From Poriferisphaera corsica (GTDB lineage: Bacteria; Planctomycetota; Phycisphaerae; Phycisphaerales; Phycisphaeraceae): a DNA stretch of 64,000 bases. Every line of letters starts with the position of its first letter. Positions within the stretch are counted from its first letter, which is position 1. A program made the translations under genes and the position numbers. This document shows, piece by piece, positions 56,032 through 64,000 of this stretch. The stretch covers positions 372,001-436,000 of the forward strand of contig NZ_CP036425.1 in NCBI RefSeq assembly GCF_007747445.1, written 5' to 3'. The notes beneath the pieces were generated by a model, which was given only the letters and a program-made list of their open reading frames with translations, was not told the DNA's origin and made no database searches.

Positions 56032-56097
56032 GATTTTGTCCAATCATCGTGTGGTTTCGTGTTTTTGCGATGTTGTAAGTCGTTAATTTACATTTAG

Positions 56098-56766
56098 TTA
56101 ATCATCGGGTGAGTCGAGCAGTTGACGGAGTTTTTTGATTGCCCGATGTGAGCGGGCGAGTACTGTGCCGATGGGTTTTTCTTGCATTTCCGCGATTTGA
56201 GCGAAGCTAAGTCCTGCTGTGTGACGGAGATAGACAATTTCTTGATCGGCTTCGTTGAGTTGCTCGACGGCGGCTTTGAGGCGTTGAATTTGCTCGTCGC
56301 GGATGAGTTTATCTTCAGGACGTTGAGATTTAAGTGGTTTGAGGTTAATGAGTTGCGATTCATCGCCGGCCCATGTGGGGGCGCTAATTCCGTTGCTCAT
56401 GGAGCCGTCATCCTGACGTGATGATGCGGCGGGGGACATGTCGGTGGGTCTGGCTTGTCGTTTTCGGCGTCGCATTTCATCGCGGAGGCGGTTGGTGGCG
56501 ATGAGGAAGAGCCAGGATTCGAATCGGCCGCGTTCTTCGTAGCCCTGATTGTCAAGGAGTTTTTGGGCGATGGTGACGAAAGTGTCTTGCGTGATTTCTT
56601 CCGCTAACTCTTTGTCACGGCATTGCTTAAAGATCAGGCCGAACACGCGTGGTGAGTAGTTGCGCACCAGAGATGCCCATGCTGCGCCATCGCCCGCGGC
56701 CGCTTGCCGGAGCATCAGGTCCTGTGCATGCTGGTCGGCGGGTGATTGCGACGTATGCTCGGCCAT
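56098..56766 (-). CDS. RNA polymerase ECF-type sigma factor
   Basis: 222 residues from ATG 56766, six bases after AAGGA; ATG 56772 would leave no spacer. Region 2: WASLVRNYSPRVFGLIFKQC, ELAEEITQDTFVTIAQKL, RFESWLFLIATNRLRDEMRR. Region 4: LNEADQEIVYLRHTAGLSFA, QIAEMQEKPIGTVLARSHRA. A longer-than-usual linker (~110-160) separates them. Directs RNA polymerase to a small regulon; the two downstream genes probably control its activity. First gene of a three-gene operon. Confidence 0.93.
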   Translation of the reverse strand: MAEHTSQSPADQHAQDLMLRQAAAGDGAAWASLVRNYSPRVFGLIFKQCRDKELAEEITQDTFVTIAQKLLDNQGYEERGRFESWLFLIATNRLRDEMRRRKRQARPTDMSPAASSRQDDGSMSNGISAPTWAGDESQLINLKPLKSQRPEDKLIRDEQIQRLKAAVEQLNEADQEIVYLRHTAGLSFAQIAEMQEKPIGTVLARSHRAIKKLRQLLDSPDD

Positions 56767-58081
56767 TTGCATTCCTTGAGTAGAACGCCCAGCTGAAATG
56801 GTTATTGCAGGTGGGATCTATCTCATTTTCTATGGGTTTGCGGCGAAAGGGAAGTGCGACATTTGGAGAGGTGAGATGTGTGCGCACAAATATGCATGAA
56901 ACAGTGGTCTTATGGGCCATAAGTGTATTATATATAATAGATTACGGCAATGCGTTCCCGGGATTGAGAAAATGTATTGTTTCATCGATTTTTGGCAAGG
57001 AATGGTCAGAAAGAGCCCAATTTTGATGAGAAAGGGTGAGATAAGCTCAGACTTTGGGAAGTTGAGGGTTCGGGGTGAGACGGAGGCTGCGCAGTATGCG
57101 CGCACAAAAGCGGATTTTGTGAAAGAGTCCGTGATCTAAGTGGCAGTGTTTCGTGATGTATGAATGGCATGGACTTGATGGAGCGATTCGAGAGATTCTG
57201 TCTATGTGAAGTGATTACGCGTTTTGAGATTGAAGCGTCGGGAGCGTGGTGGGAATGGAAGCAGTGTGACTGGAGATTGGCATGGCGAGGCGAGGATGAA
57301 CATAGGAATTAGATGGTGCGTTAATCATCCGGGAAATGGAGAGGTGGTTAGGGGAGGGAAAGGGTGGGTGAGCAGGACGCGGGCTTTGAGGTTGGGGTGA
57401 GAGTTTACGTATTGATGCTGGGGCTTGTCCGATACGTATGTGTTGTATGAGTGGGGTCAGTCATTCATGAACTAACTAATCATTAGTTAGATTGAAAATT
57501 AATATTGTTAATCTTTTGGATTTTGAAGTGGGGATTGAATTGATTGCTTTAAGAATCTTGCGGGGGAGCATAAGTGCTATCGTTTTGTTCAGGGATTAGA
57601 TGGTGTGTGCGGATTGTTTTTGAAAAGCGTTGTTGGTGGCGGGTATCGATGAGAATTGGATTGTTGAAGTACGCTTTATGCCTTATGTGGTCTATGCGAT
57701 AAGAGTATGCATGTTGAGATGAGCAGGAATATTTAAAAGATTTAAGACTATTCTGGTTGTGTTGATTCGCGTCATAAAACGTTCGATAGAACAGAGGACG
57801 ACACGGTTTTGATGCGTTCGGTCTATCCTGCTGAAAGTTATCCATGCTGTGTGTTGTTTTGTTTTAAGGGTGGGGATTGAGGAGAGAATCGGGATGGTGG
57901 GTCATGCTGGGAAGAAGCGGGGGAGGAGCCGGGGTTTGTGCGAGACCGGCATGCCTGTGTTGTGAATGTGATAGAGATATAGGGCAAGTTTCTATGAAAT
58001 AACAGGGCTTGCGAAGGCTATCGCATGGATAGAACGAAGTGAAGGCTGCGTAAAGTGTGGCCACAAAGCTTGGAGCCAGGT
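56767..58081. other. 1.3-kb gene-free divergent region
   Basis: Between the divergent sigma-factor and chemoreceptor genes. Several short open frames (e.g. 56805-57139, 57549-57845) lack ribosome-binding sites and families. Notable words are TGTGCGCACAAA (56879) and TGCGCGCACAAA (57099), and the perfect palindrome at 57472-57490. I see no tRNA, riboswitch or transposon remnant. Confidence 0.45.
57472..57490. promoter_or_regulatory. Perfect 19-bp palindrome
   Basis: CTAACTAAT-C-ATTAGTTAG. Size and symmetry fit an operator for a dimeric repressor such as TetR. Fifteen of its bases recur at the 3' end of gmd (12336-12350). Confidence 0.45.
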
Positions 58082-59722
58082 ATGTCGATACGTTTGAGAT
58101 TGATCGGGATTGTGTTTGTTTTAGTGTTGTTGCAAGTCGTGACGATCGGCGCGACGTGGGTTGTGCTGCGGGGTCAGAAAGCGGATGGTTTGCAGATTAA
58201 TCTCGCGGGTCGTCAGCGGATGTTAAGTCAGCGGATGACGAAGGAAGTCTTGATGTTGGTGGAGGCGAAGGATGAGAAAGCATTGGGTGCGGGTCGTGAG
58301 ATGTTGGGGGGCACGATCAGCTTGTTTGATCGGACGTTGAATGCGCTGCGTGATGGTGGGGAGACATTGAATGGAAAGATGGAAGTGGCGGTGATACCGG
58401 CGGCGGAAGATGCGGGTGTGATTGCGGCTTTGGATGAGGGTAAGGCGATGTGGGGGCCGGTGTATGCGGGGCTGAAGGATTTGAGTGTGGGCGCGTATGA
58501 GGTAGATAGTGAGCAGGGGCGTATAGCGATTGATAAGGTTTTGGCTGAAAATATTGGATTGCTGAAGGTGATGAATAAGGCAACGGGCGCGTTCCAGAAG
58601 GCGAGTGAAGCGAAACAGGCAAAGCTCAATTGGATACAAGGGATTGCATTTTTGAGTGCGATGGGTTTGATGTGGTTGGCGTATTGGGTGGTGATGTCAG
58701 GTGTTGTGAAGCCGATCGGGGAGGTTGTGGCGAAGATCAAGGATATTGCGACGGGAAGTGGGGATTTGGGACAGCGCGTTGAGGTTCATAGTAAGGATGA
58801 GCTGGGTGAGCTGGCGAGTGAGTTTAACGAGCTGGTGAGGAAGTTTGAAGAGGTGGTGTTGACGGTGAACGAGTCGTCGGATGAGGTGGCGATGGTGGCG
58901 AGTGAGATCGCGCATAGCAGTGAAGAAATGATTGATGGGATGGGAAGACAAGGCGAACAGATTGGCCAGATTAATCGTGCGATGGATGAGATGACCCAAG
59001 CGGTGGTTGAGGTGGCAAGGAAGTCAGCGGAGGCGGCGGAGAACGCGTCGGTGTCGGGTGATTATGCGGAGGAAGGTGAGCGGGTTGTGGGCGAAACGAT
59101 TGAGGGGATGAAGCAGATTTTTGATGTGGTTGAATCGGGAGCGGCGGGCGTGACGCAGTTGGGTGAGAAGAGTGAGCAGATTGGTGAGATTGTGAAGGTG
59201 ATTAATGAGATTGCGGATCAGACGAACTTGTTGGCGCTGAATGCTGCGATTGAAGCGGCGAGGGCAGGGGAGCATGGTCGTGGGTTTGCGGTGGTGGCGG
59301 ATGAGGTGAGGAAGTTGGCGGATCGGACGACGGTTGCGACGGATGAGATCGCGGGTGCGATTGAGATGATCCAGGGGCAGACGGAGGATGCGGTTCGGCA
59401 GATGACGGCGGGGACGGGGCAGGTTGAGATGGGTGTTGAGAAGGCGGGGCAGGCAGGTGAGAACTTGCAGAAGATTGTGGGGAGTACGCATGAAGTGGCG
59501 GGCATGATTCAGTCGATCGCGGCGGCAGCGGAAGAGCAGAGTGCATCGAGTGAGGAGGTGGGGAGAAGTGTTGAATTGATCACAGAAGCGTCACGCGAAA
59601 CAGCGGAGGGCGCGAACCTGACGGTGCAGAGTGTGAGACAGTTGTCTGAGAAGGCGGCGGGGCTACGCGCAACAATTGAGAATTTTGGGTTGCATGCGAA
59701 GAGGCATGAAGAAGCTGCATGA
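58082..59722 (+). CDS. Methyl-accepting chemotaxis protein with PilJ-type sensor
   Basis: 546 residues from ATG 58082, six bases after GGAG (GTG 58055 is an alternative). First helix ~8-30, then a periplasmic domain opening with [14 protein letters not shown] (39-52), the P-box of PilJ/NarX-type sensors. Second helix ~188-208, HAMP, then the cytoplasmic signalling coil with tip [20 protein letters not shown] and [18 protein letters not shown] (~375-415). Signals to CheA/CheW; PilJ-type receptors typically steer type IV pilus twitching. No che genes are nearby. Single gene with terminator. Confidence 0.93.
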   Translation: MSIRLRLIGIVFVLVLLQVVTIGATWVVLRGQKADGLQINLAGRQRMLSQRMTKEVLMLVEAKDEKALGAGREMLGGTISLFDRTLNALRDGGETLNGKMEVAVIPAAEDAGVIAALDEGKAMWGPVYAGLKDLSVGAYEVDSEQGRIAIDKVLAENIGLLKVMNKATGAFQKASEAKQAKLNWIQGIAFLSAMGLMWLAYWVVMSGVVKPIGEVVAKIKDIATGSGDLGQRVEVHSKDELGELASEFNELVRKFEEVVLTVNESSDEVAMVASEIAHSSEEMIDGMGRQGEQIGQINRAMDEMTQAVVEVARKSAEAAENASVSGDYAEEGERVVGETIEGMKQIFDVVESGAAGVTQLGEKSEQIGEIVKVINEIADQTNLLALNAAIEAARAGEHGRGFAVVADEVRKLADRTTVATDEIAGAIEMIQGQTEDAVRQMTAGTGQVEMGVEKAGQAGENLQKIVGSTHEVAGMIQSIAAAAEEQSASSEEVGRSVELITEASRETAEGANLTVQSVRQLSEKAAGLRATIENFGLHAKRHEEAA

Positions 59723-59752
59723 TGAGATAACTAATGGTTGAATAGATGTAAG

Positions 59753-59777
59753 GCGGATACGAAAGTGTCCGCTTTTT
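59753..59777 (+). terminator. Intrinsic terminator after chemoreceptor gene
   Basis: GCGGATAC (59753-59760), GAAA, GTGTCCGC (59765-59772; one G-U), then TTTTT. Confidence 0.85.
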
Positions 59778-60441
59778 ATTTGTCAGCGATGTTGCAGTCC
59801 CATTCGTTGTGGAACTGCTTGAGGAAGGTGAGCAGGAAGTCGTGCCGTTGTTGGGCGATATGCTTTGCGGCAGGGGTGTTGATGCGGTTGATGAGCAGGA
59901 GAAGTTTTTCGTGGAAATGATTGATGGTTGATGAGCGTGAGGATTTGTAGTCTTCGAATGAGGTGTGTTGTGTGGGTGATTCGTCGGGGGTATGGATGGG
60001 GGAATCATGTGCGCCGCCATAGGCGAAGGTGCGAGCGATGCCGATGGCGCCGAGGGCGTCGATGCGGTCGGCGTCTTGGACGATGCGGGCTTCGAGAGAA
60101 TCAGGAGCGGTGTTGACGTGTGCGCCTTTGAAGGAGACTTGGGAGATGATGTGGAAGATTTGTTCGATTGTGGGATGGTCGAGGTTGAAGTTGAGGAGGA
60201 TTTGTTGAAGTTTTTGCAGGTCTTTTTCAGGGGTTTCTGTGAGTTTGAAATCCGCGTAGTCGTGGAGGAGTGCGGCGGATTGGATGAGGAAGAGGTTGCC
60301 GCCTTCGAGAGATTGAAGGTGAGTTGAGAGCTTGAAGACGCGGGTGATGTGATGGTGATCGTGGCCGGTGGTGTCGTGTGCGTGGTGATCGGCGACGAGT
60401 TGCTGGATTTGGGTGATGATGGTTTGATCTTGGGTAATCAT
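59776..60441 (-). CDS. HD-domain phosphohydrolase
   Basis: 221 residues. GHDHHHITRV (26-35), the HD pair in AALLHDYADFK (His60-Asp61) and a later DADRIDALG give the metal-binding H...HD...D pattern of HD hydrolases of the YedJ type. Cleaves phosphate esters or nucleotides; substrate unknown. Cytoplasmic. 73 bp downstream of the TetR-type gene on the same strand, so possibly co-transcribed. Confidence 0.9.
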   Translation of the reverse strand: MITQDQTIITQIQQLVADHHAHDTTGHDHHHITRVFKLSTHLQSLEGGNLFLIQSAALLHDYADFKLTETPEKDLQKLQQILLNFNLDHPTIEQIFHIISQVSFKGAHVNTAPDSLEARIVQDADRIDALGAIGIARTFAYGGAHDSPIHTPDESPTQHTSFEDYKSSRSSTINHFHEKLLLLINRINTPAAKHIAQQRHDFLLTFLKQFHNEWDCNIADK

Positions 60442-60514
60442 GGGCTATTCGATGGTTAGGGTAATATGAGGATCGGTATATCGTAAAGATAGTGTCGAGG
60501 ATGGGATGGGGGGA

Positions 60515-61147
60515 TTAGTCGTCGAGTGCGAGGAGGCCGGCGAGGATGAAATCGGAGTAGAGGTTGCAGATTGAAGCGATTTGGTTGGGGGGGATTGGCT
60601 CGGTGTCGCATTCCCAGATGCGTGTGAAGATGCCGATGATTGCGCAATGGAGACAGTGGAAGAGGTCTTCGACGGGGCGTTTGGGGAAGTCGCCTTCATT
60701 GATGCCGCGTTGAAGGACGGAGATGACGAGTTGGTTGATATTGTCTTCGATTTGTTCGATTTGATTGCGTATGTCGGGTGTGAGTTTGGATTTGAAGTTG
60801 GGGGCAAAGGCGTGGTGATCGATGGTGCCGATGACGCGGTGGGATTGTTTGTAGGCGAAGGCTTTGGCGATCATGTCTTTGATGATGATGGGGGCGGGTT
60901 GATTGAAATTTACGGCTTCAAGTTCGCTAAGGAGCTGTAAGCGGAATCGGATGTAGAGCTTGGCGAGGAGATCTTCTTTGGTGTTGATGTGATTGTAGAT
61001 GGTGCCCTTGGAGATGCCGGTTTGTTGGGCGATTTGATCGATGGTGATTTGATCGAAAGGTGTGCGATTGAGGCGATGGGTAAGCGCATCAAGGATTTCG
61101 CTTTCTCGGCGGACAAAATCACGTTGTTTGTAGGTGGCGAGTGACAT
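60515..61147 (-). CDS. TetR family transcriptional regulator
   Basis: 210 residues from ATG 61147, behind GGAGA. The N-terminal HTH reads FDQITIDQIAQQTGISKGTIYNHINTKEDLL, the TetR signature. The C-terminal ligand domain is unclassified. A TGACT-GAT-AGTCA palindrome 40 bp upstream is a likely autoregulatory site. The HD hydrolase follows on the same strand. Confidence 0.93.
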   Translation of the reverse strand: MSLATYKQRDFVRRESEILDALTHRLNRTPFDQITIDQIAQQTGISKGTIYNHINTKEDLLAKLYIRFRLQLLSELEAVNFNQPAPIIIKDMIAKAFAYKQSHRVIGTIDHHAFAPNFKSKLTPDIRNQIEQIEDNINQLVISVLQRGINEGDFPKRPVEDLFHCLHCAIIGIFTRIWECDTEPIPPNQIASICNLYSDFILAGLLALDD

Positions 61148-61186
61148 GGCGTTCTCCGTGGGCGGGTTATACGAGAGGTCATATTG

Positions 61187-61199
61187 TGACTGATAGTCA
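61187..61199. promoter_or_regulatory. Putative TetR autoregulatory operator
   Basis: TGACT (61187-61191), GAT, AGTCA (61195-61199), 40 bp upstream of the TetR start codon, the usual position and form of such sites. Confidence 0.55.
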
Positions 61200-61296
61200 T
61201 TTGGTGTCAAGAATGGGGGTTTGGGGTAGCTTGTGGTGTTGAAATCGTGCTGAGATGGGGGTGGGAATACGGATTTGGGAGTGGTGGGAGGGGCAA

Positions 61297-61324
61297 CAAA
61301 AAAGCAGCCTTAGAAGGCTGCTTT
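61297..61324 (-). terminator. Intrinsic terminator (minus strand)
   Basis: AAAGCAGCCT (61301-61310), TAGA, AGGCTGCTTT (61315-61324). On the bottom strand it ends in TTTTTT. It lies beyond the second PEP-CTERM tail, so the transcript of the 61542 gene would include that tail. Confidence 0.85.
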
Positions 61325-61349
61325 AGGATTATGATGCTTGGTTTGTGGC

Positions 61350-61541
61350 TTAGTGTTTGCTGCGTAGTAATGCGAGTGAGCCGAGGCTGAGGAGAGCAAG
61401 TGAGGCGGGTTCGGGGATGGCTGAGTATGAGACGTTGTCGATGTGAAGTTCTTGTCCACCGATGGAGAAATTGTTGATGGGGCCAGTGAAGGTGAAGGAG
61501 CCGGTGGTTAGGCTGGGGTGGTGGAGATGAATGTAATAAAT
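61350..61541 (-). pseudogene. Orphan PEP-CTERM tail, in frame after the preceding stop codon
   Basis: Reading on from the TAG of the gene at 61542, the same frame stays open for 63 codons and encodes LTTGSFTFTGPINNFSIGG, HIDNVSYS, then IPEPASLALLSLGSLALL-RSKH and a TAA at 61350-61352. This is a complete C-terminal third of a PEP-CTERM protein without a start codon. It resembles the end of the preceding protein (TGTLTIT, LYIDSITFTEIPEPTS), so it is probably the remnant of a tandem duplicate. Confidence 0.7.
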
Positions 61542-62285
61542 CTATTTATGAGTTAGATTGAATTGTGAATGATGACGGCGACGGATGAGGGTGAGAGAAG
61601 CGAGTGTAAGGAACGCGAGGGATGTGGGTTCGGGGATTTCGGTGAAGGTGATAGAATCGATATAGAGGTTGGATGAGCCGAAGGAGAGGCTGAGGATTTG
61701 GTCGACGGGAGAGGTGGGTGTGATTGTTAGTGTACCGGTGTATTGGTTGCCTGAGGTGTTATGGATGGTATTGGTTAGCGTTGCGCCGTTGTGATTCCAT
61801 GGAGAGAAGATGCCTAGGCTTTTGAATCCTGCACCAAGGTTTGTTTGTAAAAAACGGGGAAAATTGCTGGCGTTGTAAATGGCGCCGTCTTCTGATGATA
61901 GGTCAGGTTTAATTTCGACGTAATCGATCGTGACTTCGGTTGGTGGGGCGATGCCGTTTTCTGCGAAGTCGATATGTAGGATGGTGCTGTTGAGGAAGAG
62001 GGAGTTGGTGGACATGCCGAAGGAAGGTGCGGTAACGGTGGCGCCGTCAGTGGTGTAGAAGGTGCCGTTGAAGACGTTGTAGTAGTGGTCGAGGCGGAGG
62101 GTGTAGCCGTTGGATGTGAAGGTTGTGATGGGTTGGGTATTAGAAGGGGTGATGGGGCCGAGGACGGGGATTGTGGTTCCGGGCGTGAGATCGTTGAAGG
62201 TGATGTTGCCAGCGTTTAGGTTTGTGGTTAGCAATGATATGACGCATGCAATGATCGCGCAGGTTAGTGTTTTGATGTTTTTCAT
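61542..62285 (-). CDS. PEP-CTERM protein, unknown function
   Basis: 247 residues from ATG 62285 (GGGAA upstream; the frame opens earlier at 62438 but that part is not protein-like). Signal peptide to NLNA-GNI. Mature part starts ITFNDLTPGTTIPVLGPI and includes NGYTLRLDHYYNVFNG and TEVTIDYVEIKPD, a beta-sandwich pattern. The sorting tail IPEPTSLAFLTLASLTLI-RRRHH is followed by an unusual ten-residue extension (SQFNLTHK at the end) and a TAG. A second PEP-CTERM tail follows in the same frame. Confidence 0.8.
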   Translation of the reverse strand: MKNIKTLTCAIIACVISLLTTNLNAGNITFNDLTPGTTIPVLGPITPSNTQPITTFTSNGYTLRLDHYYNVFNGTFYTTDGATVTAPSFGMSTNSLFLNSTILHIDFAENGIAPPTEVTIDYVEIKPDLSSEDGAIYNASNFPRFLQTNLGAGFKSLGIFSPWNHNGATLTNTIHNTSGNQYTGTLTITPTSPVDQILSLSFGSSNLYIDSITFTEIPEPTSLAFLTLASLTLIRRRHHSQFNLTHK

Positions 62286-62503
62286 TTCCCGTCTCTCTGG
62301 GTTGAATGGGTAGAAGTTATGAACTTGCGTAGGAGGCAAGCTTGTTGAAAGGATGTCGGTCAGAAGGCTGCGGTGACATGACACAGACGTATGCGATGCA
62401 GCCGGAGCTAAAATATGTGATATAAGGAGGGGGATCAATGGGGTGAGCCGCAGTTTTGATAGGGATTTTTAGGTTGTTTTTGCAGATTTTAGATATGACA
62501 AAA

Positions 62504-62528
62504 AAACCGCTTCGAGGCGAAGCGGTTT
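62504..62528 (-). terminator. Intrinsic terminator (minus strand)
   Basis: AAACCGCTTCG (62504-62514), AGG, CGAAGCGGTTT (62518-62528), with a T-rich run on the bottom strand after the hairpin. It serves the PEP-CTERM gene ending at 62556. Confidence 0.88.
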
Positions 62529-62555
62529 GTGCTTTATTTGATACTTAAAACGTAG

Positions 62556-63140
62556 TTATTTACAACGGCGGATTATGACGAGTGAGCCGAGGCCGAGTAG
62601 GGCAAGCGAGGCTGGTTCTGGTACTGGTGCGTCGATTGAGTTTTGAGCAAACACGTAGTCGATTTCAGCACCATTTGATGTGTCGCCATCTTCTGTGATG
62701 TCGGTGATTCGGACGTATCGGAACTCGTCGATACCAGAGGCGATCACAACGGAGTTGATGTCGAACAGTTCGCTGGCTCCGCCGGCTTTTGATCCGAGTG
62801 AGTAGTAGGTTGTGTTGTCAGCACTGATTTCGACCATGTAGTCATCAGCACCGCCATGCTCTCTGATTTTAAGGTCGTCGCCGGTGCTGTCGACGAGTCG
62901 GTTATCGAGAAATTCTACTGTGAGTGTACCGCCTGCACCTAGTGTTACAGCATGCCCGGCGGCAGGTGAATTCCATGCGCCAAGCGCTCTGGTTGGGTCA
63001 GCATGTGAAGCTAGAGGATCAATATTGGCGCCAATGGTGAAGTTTGTAACAACGTCAGCGTACTTGTCTGCTGAGGCGGTTGATGTAAGTGCTGTTGCAG
63101 CTAACGCGGCCACTGCTGTGGTCATCAGTAATGATTTCAT
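62556..63140 (-). CDS. PEP-CTERM protein related to cobalamin-cluster surface proteins
   Basis: 194 residues from ATG 63140, eight bases after AGGGAGA. Signal peptide to TASA-DKY. The body has AVTLGAGGTLTVEFLDNRLV, DYMVEISADNTTYYSLG and FRYVRITDITEDGDTSNG, the same beta-sandwich wording as the proteins at 29126 and 33338. Acidic TEDGDTSNGAEIDYV may bind a metal. Tail VPEPASLALLGLGSLVII-RRCK. A pseudopilin gene lies upstream on the same strand. No riboswitch is visible near it. Confidence 0.83.
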   Translation of the reverse strand: MKSLLMTTAVAALAATALTSTASADKYADVVTNFTIGANIDPLASHADPTRALGAWNSPAAGHAVTLGAGGTLTVEFLDNRLVDSTGDDLKIREHGGADDYMVEISADNTTYYSLGSKAGGASELFDINSVVIASGIDEFRYVRITDITEDGDTSNGAEIDYVFAQNSIDAPVPEPASLALLGLGSLVIIRRCK

Positions 63141-63357
63141 AAAAGGTCTCCCTAAGATACATGAAATTTGAATGTCACATGCTCTTAAATCAAGTAGGCC
63201 AAGCAAGAATAGATATGGCAAAACATGTGGGTACGATATGAGTCAGATGGCAATCATTGCAGGAAACCAATCAGGTTTCAACGGATTAACCTGTGAGTGT
63301 GAAATATGGTATTGAGTGTGGGTTAATAGATATATTTTTGGGGGATTGGTTATGAAA

Positions 63358-64000
63358 TCAATAGATATCCCACATGTTGTTTTCAGTTGCGCCGGCGGAT
63401 TCGTGGTATCCGAGGGAGTCAGCGGCGTATGGGCCGTTATCGATGTCGGGGAGTGGTTTTTCTGATTTACTGCTGACGGGTTCTGCGTGTCCGTCGACGA
63501 AGGCGACGTTGATGCTTGTGCTGCCGTGACGGGGGTGTGGTTGACCGAAGAAGTTGTCGCCAGATGCAGTTAGGATTCCGGATTGAACGACGCCGGGGCC
63601 GTTGGTGCCTTCGTAACCACGGGCTTCCCAATCTGAGACCCAGCCGTCGGCAAAGAGGAGGGTTTTGGTTGGGTTTCGGACTTCGCTGACGCGTCTTGAT
63701 GATTGGAATGCGCTGACGGTGAAATCTTTGAGGCTACCTTGTGTGATGTCGCCGCTGTTGTTGAGTTCGAGGTATAGGCGCGTGCTGAGCCAATCGATGT
63801 TGATGCCGTAGTGGGCACGTTTCCATCGGATGTCGTGAGCTCTTTCTACGGGTACTTCGGTGATGACGTCCCAACCTCTGCCGCGTACATCATCTAGAAA
63901 GCGTGGGCAGGTGAACATGTCAACGGGGATGCCGTAGTCATGGTAAAGCATGGCGGGCCACCATGCTTCTTCAGATGTTGCTGAGGCCCAAGGGCCACGG
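63358..64000 (-). CDS. Pseudopilin with DGH motif, C-terminal part (5' end outside window)
   Basis: The frame is open to the last base, so the N-terminal prepilin signal is outside. The visible ~213 residues contain WWPAMLYHDYGIPVDMFTCP, a NPTKTLLFADGW segment, and HPRHGSTSINVAFVDGHAEP, the H-X9-DG signature of planctomycete pseudopilins. 217 bp upstream of the PEP-CTERM gene at 62556, repeating the pseudopilin/PEP-CTERM pairing seen elsewhere in the window. Confidence 0.85.
   Translation of the reverse strand, partial: RGPWASATSEEAWWPAMLYHDYGIPVDMFTCPRFLDDVRGRGWDVITEVPVERAHDIRWKRAHYGINIDWLSTRLYLELNNSGDITQGSLKDFTVSAFQSSRRVSEVRNPTKTLLFADGWVSDWEARGYEGTNGPGVVQSGILTASGDNFFGQPHPRHGSTSINVAFVDGHAEPVSSKSEKPLPDIDNGPYAADSLGYHESAGATENNMWDIY

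Noticed and set aside
56805-57139. Two overlapping open frames of 73-75 codons
   Set aside because: No recognisable motif or ribosome-binding site, and frames open on both strands in the same place.

Overview
The window looks like chromosome from a planctomycete, most likely class Phycisphaerae. The grounds are many secreted proteins ending in a PEP-CTERM tail (P-E-P, a hydrophobic helix, then a basic end), several short type II pseudopilins with a C-terminal DGH motif, a sigma factor paired with a one-helix membrane protein, and many glycosidases and polysaccharide genes. No species can be fixed from the sequence alone. I see no phage, transposase, CRISPR array or rRNA.

Layout. 1-1808: end of a phosphofructokinase and a SIS sugar-phosphate protein. 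1933-6428: secreted six-hairpin-type protein with a discoidin domain, and a GH1 beta-glucosidase. 6991-10957: pseudopilin, PEP-CTERM protein and a large unrecognised secreted protein. 11278-13388: gmd and fcl, which make GDP-L-fucose. 14255-28238: exopolysaccharide locus with five glycosyltransferases, a flippase, an O-antigen polymerase/ligase-like protein, two hexapeptide acyltransferase modules (one fused to a glycosyltransferase), a secreted TIM-barrel-like protein and a PEP-CTERM SGNH-like protein. 28327-28398: tRNA-Gly(GCC).

28700-36371 is the most striking region. Two cobalamin riboswitches each head a run of PEP-CTERM proteins closed by a pseudopilin, and the second run ends with a small BFD-like [2Fe-2S] protein. 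One member looks like a beta-propeller and another like a DUF4465 protein. This resembles the surface B12-capture proteins of Bacteroidetes, but with a PEP-CTERM/exosortase tail in place of a lipid anchor. I propose it as a vitamin B12 (or corrinoid) surface-capture system.

36453-44586: PEP-CTERM serine protease-like protein, GH42 beta-galactosidase, thioredoxin, M16 peptidase, TM2 protein, a RibBA-like protein whose GTP cyclohydrolase half has lost its metal ligands, and a CPBP membrane protease. 44948-50292: SWIM/SNF2 helicase, a membrane protein and an RRM protein. 50545-54159: an AraC regulator followed by two paralogous PEP-CTERM genes, with shared 21-bp-spaced direct repeats upstream. 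54372-56766: sigma factor, putative anti-sigma factor and periplasmic coiled-coil protein. 58082-61147: PilJ-type chemoreceptor, HD hydrolase and TetR regulator. 61350-64000: PEP-CTERM genes, one followed in frame by a second PEP-CTERM tail, and a pseudopilin that runs off the right edge.

Strand composition is regional and does not follow gene direction: the top strand is C-rich up to about 16.4 kb, G-rich to about 36 kb, C-rich to about 56 kb, then G-rich.
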